From Sabethes cyaneus (taxonomy: Eukaryota > Arthropoda > Insecta > Diptera > Culicidae): a stretch of 64,000 nucleotides of DNA. Positions 44,501 through 54,429 of this stretch are shown one piece after another (positions within the stretch are counted from its first letter, which is position 1; each line of letters starts with the position of its first letter). The position numbers and the translations under genes were made by a program. The stretch spans positions 163,619,142-163,683,141 of the forward strand of contig NC_071354.1 of the NCBI RefSeq assembly GCF_943734655.1, in the 5' to 3' direction. The notes beneath the pieces are model-generated. The model was not told the origin of the DNA and searched no databases. It saw only the letters and a program-made list of their open reading frames with translations.

Positions 44501-46901
44501 CTTCTTTTTCTAATTTTGCTTCTAGTCGTAAGCCAGCCCTTTTTATTTCTAACTTTCTTTCTGGAGAATGGTTTGCTGGGGAATGGCTTTCTAGGGAATG
44601 GTTCGTTCTGGAGAGTGTCTTTCTGGGGAATGGTATATTCCGGAAAATGGTACATTCGGAGGAATGATTTTCTGGGAAATGGTGCTTTCTGGGGAATGAT
44701 TTTCTGGGGAATGGGATTCTGGGAAATGGGTTTCTGGGGAACGGTTTTCGGGGGAATGGTATACAGTCTAAAAATGGTACTGGCTACAAGTGAGTAACAT
44801 AGCTTCTTGCCCAAGGACAAATTATAACTATTCTCCGCACTTTCTGGCTCTACAGAATAAGATTATGCAGATTAGATTAGATTAGAAAATTATGCAGTCC
44901 CCGTCATGGGACGTCACTTCAATTAAGTGTGTAAGAAAGTACCTACGAAAACGATCCGCATAGCAAACATATTTATGGCTCAATGGATATCAACGAGAAA
45001 GTCGAAAAATTGTTTTTAAAGGTGAAGTTTTCTAGTAGGCGATAGCCTATGCACATAATGGGAAAAATCAGTTGTAAATATGTATTTAAAGTATTTCGAA
45101 GATATGGAAAGGTACAAATTTACGTTTCTATCCCTTACAAAATACAACCCAATTTAATTTAAAAGTGTGACGCGAGACATTTCTTAAAATTGTGAAATCG
45201 CTGAAATTGTGATTGTTGTTACAGTCACGATTGTGCTAATTTATTCGCTAGCAACCAAACTAATATTTCGAATCTTCGTATGAAACGTAATTCCTCTTCA
45301 TCGACGTGCATTTAGTAAATAAAGATAATAGCTGTTCATATATAGTTTGAACAACTACCGGCAATGTCACTGACGTGTGCCATAATAGCGTTTATTCTAG
45401 CCGGCAACATCTACAGTTCCGTATAGTCAACCACATGTTTGTTTGACTTTGCTACTTAGATAACGCAAACTTAAGCAAACAAATACTTTTTTCTTAAAAA
45501 GATTTAATCGAAGTACGATCACCTCGCTGAATTATTTAATATTTAGTTTATTTTCTTTAACCAGGAATCATGTATATAGAATAAAAATTATCTGGTATAG
45601 TGCAAAATAGCACCGAATTTAAGAAACCTCTTAAAAACTATCAATTGTTTCATCGAAATATGTCACAAATTAATAAATTCACTATGAATTGAAATTTTAT
45701 GAAATTTAAATTTTAAACACACATTTGAACAAGTAGTTTTTATATTTTTTGCTAGAGTATCTATCGACAGATCCACAAAAAAGCCCTAAAATGAACCAAA
45801 AATAAAGCCCAACGATTTAGAACCACTAGCATTTTGCTAATCGGTTGGAAATCAATCCAAAATTTTTTTGAAACTTATAATTGCTAGAAGGGTACCACTT
45901 CAATCTCAATGTTAAAACAGAATCCCTAGAATACCCTTCCGCAGGCACGACCTCGAGAAACACGTTTTACTTATACGTAAGCCGGTAAATACTTACTTTC
46001 TTGCCATAGCCACAAGCTTCGCGAATGGTTTTTCCCATGTGTACATTTTAATTACTTGAATTCCTTGTATGATTTCATTCATTAGTCGCACTCTTTCGTC
46101 CGTTCTTAGCGCTGTCTGAAGCCGAAGCACCGATGTCTTTTTGCCAAGGTAAGCTTGCAGCGGGATAAACAGTAGTAGGAAGATTACACCGAATATTGCC
46201 GAAATACCAATTTCTCGATACATAAGGTATGTGACGACAATGGTTTCAAGGGGGCCAATCCATAGGTAGTGTACAAAAAGAACAGCCAGATCTAAACGTC
46301 CAACATCGTTGGACAAAAGGTTTACCACCTGACCGGCCGTTGTGTCTCCCAGGGCAGTTTTACTTAATCGTAATGACTTTCGGTAAACCATACTACAGGC
46401 GGCAACGCGCAGCTTCATACCTAAATGCAGCTGGGAAAGCATATAGGAGTGCATGAATAACACACTGATAGCGCTACACATTACGACCGCTGCAGCGTAA
46501 AGATAAGCATCATTGACATTGCCGTTCTGTTGTGAGTAGTACGCTACTAGAGCACCAAGAAAAATCGGTTGCGTTACTTTAAATGCCAGTTCTAGCACCA
46601 ACAGGATTAAGCCTAGCAAAAGAATATTCCATCCGAACACTTTGGCCATTGCGCGCATAAGACTTGGTTTCTTTCCCTTGGCTCGCTTATTGGCTACCTC
46701 TTTTTCCCAAGCGCGACAGAGGCGGTTGCCAAGATGATCGGATTTGTGAGCTTTCATCGGCTGATACATATCCTCAGGACCGAGTTCTTTCTTGTAGCCT
46801 TTGTAGAATATGGGTAGCACCCAGCCGAATACGATATAAGACACGAAATTTGCCCTCTCAGCAGGACATTGCGGAAGGTTGGACTGCTTGGCTGCCTCCA
46901 T
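35600..46901 (-). CDS. ABCC full transporter, MRP4 / lethal(2)03659-like
   Basis: Five minus-strand exons, 46901-45997, 39018-37320, 37260-36939, 36876-35828 and 35758-35600, join in frame to 1377 residues, normal for an MRP4-type ABCC exporter. This plasma-membrane pump uses ATP to export organic anions and conjugates. Domain order is TMD1, NBD1, TMD2, NBD2, with no TMD0. NBD1 has Walker A GPVGAGKSS (about 492-500), signature LSGGQ (582-586) and Walker B VYLLDDP (602-608), where Asp replaces the catalytic Glu as usual for ABCC. NBD2 has GRTGAGKS (1157-1164), signature NFSVGQ (1258-1263) and ILVMDEA with the Glu. The first coding intron is 7 kb; the others are 59-69 bp. A CAG acceptor at 46913-46911, just before the ATG, suggests a 5' UTR intron. 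The stop is TGA 35602-35600, but GAG|GTAGGT before it could be a donor to a further exon. Confidence 0.93.
39051..39895. other. ABCC intron 1, first part
   Basis: No exon on the minus strand and no firm transposon protein. 39860-39895 shares CGTCTTGATAGAATACAAAACC with 55944-55966, where it borders another palindrome of the same family. Confidence 0.4.
39896..40006. mobile_element. small palindromic element, TACTATGTATT family
   Basis: Arms 39896-39940 and 39962-40006 are inverted copies: TTCCAATTAAATTCTACTAT on the left, and ATAGTAGCATTTAATTGGAA on the right. The centre is about 20 bp. A longer relative is at 55963-56184. Confidence 0.7.
40540..41560 (+). pseudogene. non-LTR retrotransposon RT remnant with internal deletion
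   Basis: Pieces on the plus strand read LQDEWKDRIIYPIYKKSHNL near 40572, VFIDFEAAYETLDRSQLW-like near 40857 (with a stop), MHEYGFPDK near 40915, then SLRSRS-like, IRPIVLYGLDAVTLLTKDIR near 41220 and MHRNRLEQQEERAQ near 41458. Most of the region with the FADD box is gone. It sits inside ABCC intron 1, antisense to the gene. Confidence 0.75.
41620..41770 (+). mobile_element. partial tRNA-like SINE
   Basis: CTGCTTTGATAAGCGAGTGG, then TCGTGCATTCGAATAGTATT and TTCTCAAGCCCCCAATTCTT, parallel to the SINE at 22560-22960. The 5' head is missing. Confidence 0.5.
41985..42170 (+). repeat. short-unit minisatellite, ACCATTCCCCAGAAA orientation
   Basis: Roughly eight degenerate units of about 20 bp built on ACCATTCCCCAGAAA. 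The same unit occurs in reverse orientation at 44540-44768. Confidence 0.8.
42175..42610 (+). repeat. two direct copies of a 'TCCAAGATGGC' repeat
   Basis: Two copies about 268 bp apart (start near 42181 and 42449) share GCATTTTTTCTCAGCT, GGTGGTCTTAAAAT, GGCGATTTTTTGATAAAATC and AAATCCAAGATG. Non-coding. Confidence 0.75.
43183..43399. mobile_element. TA-flanked palindromic MITE, CCGTGCAAGCAC ends
   Basis: A 217-bp element between TA at 43181-43182 and TA at 43400-43401. Arms of about 95 bp are near-identical in reverse complement: CCGTGCAAGCAC, TTCAAAACAGT, GAACAGTTGCAAATTTTTC and CTAGCTATTTAAA. The centre is AT-rich. The ends resemble those of the larger element at 61475-62764. Confidence 0.85.
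43812..44271. mobile_element. GC-rich foldback element with 12-bp target-site duplication
   Basis: Direct copies of AAGGACAGCATA at 43800-43811 and 44272-44283 bracket a long imperfect palindrome. Arm blocks: GTTCGGAC with GTCCGAAC, GGATAACCCCTACTAGT with ACTAGTAGGTGTTATCC, AAGCCTAG with CTAGGCTT, CACCTAAAT with ATTTAGGTG, and ACTCGCGGCC with GGCCGCGAGT. The middle is far more GC-rich than its surroundings. The 106-codon open frame across it is a by-product. Confidence 0.75.
44540..44768 (-). repeat. short-unit minisatellite, inverted partner of 41985-42170
   Basis: About a dozen units of TTTCTGGGGAATGG type, the reverse complement of the 41985 array. Its end GTTTTCGGGGGAATGGTA mirrors the start TACCATTCCCCCGAAAAC of the left array. 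Confidence 0.8.
44869..45996. other. ABCC intron 1, end nearest exon 1
   Basis: A short (ATTAG)n run at about 44870-44885, then AT-rich sequence with no recognised element up to the splice donor of coding exon 1 at 45996-45995. Confidence 0.4.
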
Positions 46902-48400
46902 GACTCAGTGCTGAAATGATAAGGATGGAATAATAGCTGAGCTGATTATTTTCGAATAAAATAATTGAGTGATAGTTTTTATGACAAAAACTACATATAT
47001 AATACATAGATAGAAGCTCTGTTTTCACTACTAGACAATAAAAATAATCAAACCCAATAATACGGAAAATGACGAATAATCTGCTTTATGACTCTTAATA
47101 AACAGTGATAATGATAACGATTAGTCACTTGCTAGTGCATTACCACGTGATGAAAATAGTTGTTCGCGAAGGTTCATTAAACATCATAATTTCTAATGCG
47201 GTCGACATCTGCTGCCGCAGTGTAACTCTAAAAAGGTCGAGCTCCATGATTAATTGCCTTTTAATTGATACGTACTTGTGCTACTGTTGTTGTGCTGATA
47301 GAAGTGAGATGCGCGACAGCATAAGTTAAGATCACTAAAGTAAATCGAACGGACGATGCCCGCTCAAATCAATATGCACGAGTTGATTGTCAATTAAATA
47401 CTGAATGAAGTATGTTTGGGACTCAGATCTCCCATTGATGAAGGGGTGATGCAATTGCCCGAACAGTTTAATAATTGCTTTTTGTCGTTTGCGATAAGTT
47501 CACTTTTACTAGCGATATCCTATCTAAGCATAAAATATGAAATAATTACATCCTTAGCAACGAGTTAACATGTTAGCCATTGTAAGGTGATGCAACTGTC
47601 AGTAGTGTTCAGTAATTTATTTTTGGCGCTTGATAACTTCCCTTCCTTTAGAGATAAATAATCTTAGAATAACATATATAAACGTAACATCTTTGCGAAG
47701 TTTTCACGCTAGCTTATCAGATAGGACATTGTCATTTACTTTATAATGGATAAGTTTTTGCCATGCAAATACATAGACCATCTAGTTTTATTAAGATTAT
47801 ACTGCTTAGCAAGGGGCTAAATTAAAAGTATGACAAGATTATGTTTTTATGGTTTGTTATATATTAAGATAATGCTCATGGTTCTGTGATTAGTGGCGTC
47901 AGTGGGCTTGGCCACTACTAAATGAGTTGTTATAAAGGGTTTTAATGTACTTCCGGCCATTGGAAGCAATTAACATACCTTGAAACTATAGCCGCATTTG
48001 ACACTGAAACGTTTAAATCAATATCTAAAAAAATATAAAATATGTTTTTAAGGTTTTTCGGCTGTACAGTCAGTTGATTATCGAAAACTGCTTTTTTATA
48101 CTGCCTGACGTTTCGGCCTTCGATTTTGGCATTTTTCAAAGAATATATAGTTACGTTTTCTTGTCTAATCGTTGATAGCCAACGAACTGAAGTTTAAATT
48201 TTAACGGTTGGTTTAGTGACAAAATGATGTATACACCTAAACCTTATGACCACAGTGCACAACACAAATCTGTTACTAACGTGGCATCGGGGATTTTTCA
48301 TTCTTCTTGTACTGGTGGATTTTATGAATTTTTTTACACGGACAACGTAAAGCATATGTGCTACCGTTTTCGAAACTTGACATTCTGTTCTTATTTGACA
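46902..48400. other. upstream region of the ABCC gene
   Basis: AT-rich with no coding frame supported. The intron acceptor at 46911 implies that at least one non-coding exon and the promoter lie further upstream; none could be located with certainty here. Confidence 0.35.
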
Positions 48401-48409
48401 GATTTCCCA

Positions 48410-48540
48410 AGTAGATGTGACAAAATGCGGGACTAGTGCTACGATCCTATTGACTCTAACAGCCTCCCCCAGTTGAGATTTGAACATACGATAACTGGCT
48501 TGTTAGATTAGCATAGTACCTCCAGACCAATTGGGAGGCA
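48410..48540 (-). mobile_element. tRNA-derived SINE, second copy of the 6543 family
   Basis: Read on the minus strand from 48540: GGAGGTACTATGC, AACAAGCCAGTTATCGTATG, TTCAAATCTCAACTGGGGGA, GGCTGTTAGAGTCAATAGGA and ATCGTAGCACTAGTCCCGCA. These match the SINE at 6543-6741 block by block. The B box is TTCAAATCTC, and the 3' end is lost. Confidence 0.75.
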
Positions 48541-48619
48541 AGTTTTTTACATGGGCATGAAATGAAAAGAAATCAATGGACGAACCTCGTGTTTTGTCAT
48601 GATCTTTAATGAAGTGAGG

Positions 48620-48965
48620 CTTATAATATTTTTGCCTTTCTACTATATAAATATATAGTATAAAGGTATAGCAATCACTTGGAAAACCGAATTTAGAAAA
48701 AAGGCTCAGCGGGCCGAGTGTCTAGTATCATTCGACTCAGTTTTCTATCCCTCTTTTCTCAGATATGGCTGGAGCGATTTTAATGATCTTAGTGTCAAAT
48801 GAAAGGTCTAGGTGTCCCCTTGTTCGCTATTGAATTTCATACTGATCGAACATTATTATGACAAACATTCCTAGCAAGACAAAGAATGGCTCAGCAATTT
48901 ATTGGCTCTAAACCGTTTCTGGGCATCTCCACATCCGCCGTAAAAAACGAATTACTGACATGGGA
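48620..48965 (+). repeat. abundant mosquito dispersed repeat
   Basis: TTGCCTTTCTACTATATAAA, GCAATCACTTGGAAAA, CAGCGGGCCGAGTGTC and CATTCGACTCAGTTTTC, then CAAATGAAAGGTCTAGGTG. From memory this resembles a very common non-coding mosquito repeat; no search was run. No protein. Confidence 0.55.
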
Positions 48966-49597
48966 GAAGCTAGAAATAGTATCCCGTTGGAATCAAACAC
49001 AGGGTTGTAAACACGCTAAATAGTGTATCTACCCAAATTCTACTCAAGATTTTAATTAACGTCCGTATCTTCCTCGTTGGTTTCGATTTGAATGCGTTGT
49101 ACAGCCGGGCACGAGGCTTGCTTACTACGAGATAATAAAAGTCCGAGCCAACATCCGAAAAATTCCGACCATTAACCAGAACGTGGCAATCTGAGAACAG
49201 GCGTCTCCATAAGGGTGTTTCCACGCATGGTTACGAACATTCCTTTGTGTAAAATAGGTACTACAGATAGCCTCTGGATGCAATGATGTTGATTAAACTC
49301 AGACCGTTGTCGTTTGTGGTAGAACTCTTCGTACCCTACCCGATGCCTATCTTTATGTCTTGCTTGGGCGCTTCTCATATTGTTATTGTATCTTTTGGAG
49401 AAGCTCATAGTGCTCCTGCTTCAAGTCATTAGGTTTGTGACTCATTGGTACGCACAGGCTGTAGTTGTAGAATTTGCCCTTATGAGCATCGATGGGCCTC
49501 CACCTAATGACACGCTTCATTTGTTTTTCATGTCATAACAACTCATTGCCTTGCTCTGCTTTATTCCCGCCAAAGTAGTAGCTGTGATACTTGACTG

Positions 49598-50425
49598 TGT
49601 AACAACTTCCATTTGAGTTACTACCCCGACAAACTTCAACAACACGAGACCCGACCTTCGTCGCAAGATCGGCGCGCTACTGGGGATTTCGCGATACAAA
49701 TACTTCACTGAAAGGGACAACTTTTTTGTAAAAATGGGTTTAATTGTAACGTGTAGTGTGTCAATGGGGTGGTTCACGGGATTACACTACTCACTGCTTC
49801 TATCTCTGCTTGTCGACGGTGGTGGTGTGGTTTTGACCGCTGCTCGCTATTCTCCGCTGCAGCTATCGGAGAATAAACGGCGTCTTCCCTGCCGGTTGAC
49901 AAAATGGCGTCGACCTTTAACGGGTGGCGAATGGGCGACCTGAAAAGGCGTTCCGGGTAAGTTCTCTCAGGCGCTTCCTTCGTTGACGAATATCGGTTGG
50001 CGACGGCGATATCGAATTTTGCCAAACCAAGAAGGGATTCCTCCTTTACATTTAGAGCTGCTGCCCGAGGGTGGCGTGATACTTTGCGTTTATAATTGCG
50101 GACGATCAGAGGACCAATCGCTGGTCTTTTACGAGTTATGCGTAGACAACCATCAAGTTGCCTAGGCCGAAACGAGTGCTGGGTGCCTTCGGTTGCTCAC
50201 AAGCTTCCGGAACGCGGTCGCAGATCACTAAACAGGTATACAAAAGTACACAGAAAAGGTCCTATATGAGGGTGGGTGTCGTTTCCCGTCAACCTATCGG
50301 TGTTGTGGCGTATGTTTTAAGGGTGTTAATATTTAGTACTGATATTCAAAATAAGTGGGCGTTTATCATAATCATGCATACAAATTTAAAAAAAGTATTC
50401 AATCATACTGTAACGATCGGTTACA
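49598..50425. mobile_element. 828-bp solo LTR with ACTG target-site duplication
   Basis: Begins TGTAACAACTTCC and ends CGGTTACA, so the termini are TGTAAC...GTTACA. ACTG flanks both ends (49594-49597 and 50426-50429). The related LINE copy at 54430-56450 shows the uninterrupted site, CTTGAATGTCGTACCCGC, against CTTGACTG|TCGTGCACGC here once the insert is removed. No internal region, primer-binding site or coding frame remains. Confidence 0.8.
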
Positions 50426-50597
50426 ACTGTCGTGCACGCAATAGGATCTGCTACCCGGAATTCGCGTTTCCCCGTCTTCGGTCATCGCAATTCCTCAATG
50501 GTTGCAGGTATCAGCATTTGTGCAGCTCTCTTGCCAAGAGAGCCCACGTGCTGGTTGACGTAGAGTCCTGAGTCAGGACTCCTGACATTCTAAGAAC

Positions 50598-50781
50598 ACT
50601 CAAGTACTTTTTTTACACGGTTTGTTTTTTCGAATATTGAGAACGGGGCTACTTATGGACCATTCATTTATTTCTCAATACGTTTGGGAGAGGCCCGACA
50701 TTCGTCACGTATTTTGGTCCCTAAATTGCACCGTTCTTGAGTAATCGAAAAAAACAAACCGTGTAAAAAAAGACTCGAGTG
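50598..50781. mobile_element. 184-bp MITE of the CACTCAAG family
   Basis: Ends CACTCAAGTACTTTTTTTAC and its inverted copy GTAAAAAAAGACTCGAGTG form terminal repeats of about 38 bp (including ACGGTTTGTTTTTTCGA). The right flank is TA. The core differs from the TTTACGCG-array members, so this is a separate subfamily. Confidence 0.75.
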
Positions 50782-50979
50782 TATCACGTTTCCAATAATC
50801 GTCGTCCTTTTTTATTCGCCTGGGTCCATGCCGATTATTCCGTTGTGATTTATTTCCTAAATTATTCGTAGCATAAGTTTTCTTTAAACATGGCGCTTTA
50901 CTAAGGCCCTTTGGGTAGAGCTAACGAGGCACCGTGTTTCACAACGTTTTATTTGCGAGTGAGAGATGAGAAGTCCAGC

Positions 50980-53900
50980 CGGAAATTAGAAGTATGGAAA
51001 TGAACATGAAAGTATATTATATTATCTCGTACATAGTCCATCCTTTTTTTAATTCGAACTAGTAAAAAAATGGCGGACATTTAAACATAAAAGTTAGTTT
51101 TTTAGTCGAAAAATTGATTTTAAGCTATCCTAAAACATACTGAAAATCTGGTTTCGTTCCGCGTTTGCGCGGGAAATAAATAAAATGAATAAATTTTAAA
51201 ATAGCTTATTTGTTTGATCTGATATTGTCGGCAACGTTGTAAAAAATCATGTTAAAAATTATGTAGATTTCAACTCAAATCAGCAATTGTGGGTGGTTTT
51301 GGTTATTAACCGTGACTATTCCTTGAATATAAATAATTTATTAACCGATCCTGGGATTTATGCAAAGTAAGGGATTGAAAAATATGCGTTTGTTTATTAC
51401 TAGTCAAACTGAAGTATAACATCCAATCCAGCACCTGTTTTATATTTAGAATTCGATCTTTTGTGCATGCCAAGATTTCGCAGCCAATTGTTCTTTTCTT
51501 ACACAAACCATTGCAGGCCTGTTTGTAACAGTCTTACTCAGTGACAATCAAGAAACACTGAGAATCCTCACCAGGTCAGACTGGATTCAGACATATGAAC
51601 ACTTACATGTAAGACAAGGCTTTAACTTTGAAACCCTATTAGTGTACATTACTAATATTAATAAGAAATAAAACCAGCAGACAGTTTTTATCGGTCTGGT
51701 GCTAGCCCTATCAAACGCCACCAGTTTTGGTTTTATACAGCACTGAAGGCTGCAGACATTGTTAATTGACCGGTAAAACAGTTCTCAACTGCTACACATA
51801 AAAATATGACCACAATAATGGTTTTACAGTGAACGATCCACGGTCAACAGAGTTCCGCTTGACTGAGTACAATTGCGTTTCCTGAACAGAGGCATGTCTG
51901 TCCCCTGCCGAGTTTGAGGTTATCTTCGGGAGTGAACTTATTCTACTTTATTGATTATACGTTACATCTGGTGGTAGAGCAGTTCAAGGTTTCGTTCGCT
52001 GCAGTTTTCTTCCTTTTGGCCGGTTTCATCGGATATGCCGTTTTATTTGTCTGTTCCGCTTCTCCATTCGGCTAATGAATGGGATCGGCCGGCGATAAAA
52101 TATTTATTCGCTTGTTTGTAACTGGTGTCATGTTCACAGCGTACTTATTTGAGGTATTGAGAAATCGATAAGTAACGAAATAGGTTATTCTATAATGGAT
52201 TGTCTTGTTTGTCTAACGGTATTATTACGTTTTCAATGCACCAAATCGATTTTATTTTTTATTTTTTTATTTTATTGGTATTTTATGGTACGGTACATAG
52301 ATTTTTTAATGTTATATTTCACCTAATATTTTTATTTTTTTTATCTGATTAACGTGTCATTTTAACTGCATTGTTTTTCACTGACGCCCATTCTATTATT
52401 CCGTGTGTTTTTTGCTCCATCCAGTTTCACCTAAGGCACGCAATCGAGATAAGCTGGCGGGGGACAACAAGCAAAACCCGACAAAAAACAAGCAAGTCAC
52501 CATGCTATTGGTCTCGCAATAAAAATGATCGGGAGACACAATCTAAACTGAACAATTGCTGATAACGTCCTGACTAGGCGCGAATATGTATCGCGAAGAT
52601 GTGCAGATATTCTGTATAATGCTCGAACATTTATACAGTAAAATATCTTACATATACGTGGCAGAATAAATGCGAGAACGACGCATCAGGGGTATCCCGT
52701 TTCCGTGAACTAGAAAGAGCATTTGTGCTATTATAAGACTTTCTGACTCGAGAACTGGATCGCTAAGGAGACTGAAACGTGAAAGTTTCGAACGAATTAT
52801 GTGTAACTTTGTCCTAACTGCGTCAAACACCAAATCCCCCATTCTTGCATATACTTAACGTAGATAATCGGCTAACTTATGCGCATTTTGGACGAGAAAA
52901 CAAGTCAGAGTTAAAAATAAAAATAAGAAAACTTATCCGTTCCAAAAACTTCAGTCAAGTCAGAGTTGTTTTTAGAACGATGTGCTTTTCAATAATTCGA
53001 AGATGCTGTGAAATTTTCGACAACCGATTACCGTTTTAACATGGAGTGTTTGACTTCGCAACAATTGTTGCAAATTGTTGCATATTGAAAAATTGGTGCT
53101 TAATAAAAAATCATCCTAGAGTATAGCTGAGTTATAAGCTTTCCTGTCCCAACAGTGTATGTGTGAGTGTGTAAATATCTGTATTTAAAATTTAAATATA
53201 TTTAAATGTTTTAAGAATTTATCTGCTGATTTGAGTAACGGAAATCATGGATCACCTGTGTTACTATAGGACAGAGAGGGTTATTCACCACAAAATTAAT
53301 TACTCTATTCTATAATTTACTCTATTCTACCAAACCCACGGAAGCAAAAATGCTTTCTGTTAATGTTTGTGTTTGTGAAAGTCGTCGACTGTAAAGATTT
53401 TGGCCTCTATTCTTACAAGATTTAATTGGTTCAAGATTAATAATCATACGTAATTGACCTGTCAAATGGCCATCGAGATTGTATGATTTGATACAACTAG
53501 ATTATTTTTTATCTCTGGTGCATGCTGACAAACCAGCATCGATGCATGGCTTAGAAGCGCCCATGTTATCTGGGCGATATGTAGACCAACTTTGACTCAA
53601 AAACCGGATCCATTGAATAGGTTCTGTAGCCATGCTATGTAAACGTTCATGTGACAACAATGGTTTTAAAATATTGAATAATATAAAATAAATGACATAA
53701 AGAAAACATGCTAACACCTTTCATCTACACCGTTGGTTCGAATATTTGATAGAATGTCGACGTGTGAACTTGCAAGATTAGCTTGAACTGTAATTATCTA
53801 ATCATAAATGCATACCTTTATCACACGGTAGTTTTCATCTGCCCTTCTATCTGCGTTATCTAAATTGCTAATAGTTTATGCCAATCAAATCTAATCAAAG

Positions 53901-54400
53901 TTGCGTACGGTCTCTCACGTAATATTGATTGAAAAGGGTACGCTTCCCTCGGTTTCCTTCGGAAGAATACGCATTCTATACCGGGTACCGGATTGATTCT
54001 TGACACCGCGACTTGGTCTCAAACAAAAACGAGAGCCGATAACCGACTCGATAACACCTAACACGGGATAATGGTTAATTGGATGTCTCACCCCCACGAC
54101 AAGTGATGGAATAAAAATTGTCAGTAGGCCTAAGCGTGACAGTTCTCGGTAAATATGGCACGATGGGCATCCTTTAAAATTATAAAGAGCATAATGAAAC
54201 TAGAAACTATGGTAATCCTAGTGGGGATTCGAGAACAGGAAACCGTGATGCGCATTTTTTGGTATATCGCCGAACGCATGCGGGATTGCGACGAACACGA
54301 ACGACGATTTAAACTTGGGAATTTAAACCATTGGCTACTCAATTTGGCTAAGGCGATCCGTCCAGAAAAGTCTTTCGCGACGCGTCTTCTGCGAACTCAA
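50980..54400. other. gene-poor stretch with one exon-like segment
   Basis: No certain gene or transposon protein. A possible exon follows a strong acceptor at 52423 (finding given). 53160-53210 is simple AT-rich. The rest shows neither coding bias nor a repeat that I recognise. Confidence 0.35.
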
Positions 54401-54429
54401 AGAAACTAATCAATTTTGTGTGAAAACCA

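Larger units (their letters stand above)
48966..50970 (-). pseudogene. non-LTR retrotransposon endonuclease region, copy 1 (interrupted)
   Basis: On the minus strand, pieces of an APE-type endonuclease ORF: RHKDRHRVGYEEFYHKRQRS near 49350, FVTMRGNTLMETP near 49215, LVNGRNFSDVGSDFYYL near 49160 and ALYNAFKSK-like near 49085. Upstream 5' sequence runs from 50430 to about 50970 and parallels copy 2. A solo LTR (49598-50425) and a MITE (50598-50781) split it. Stops and frameshifts make it dead. Confidence 0.75.

Noticed and set aside
44446..44820. Overlapping frames rich in FLGNG or IPQK repeats
   Set aside because: They are translations of the CCATTCCCCAGAAA minisatellite.
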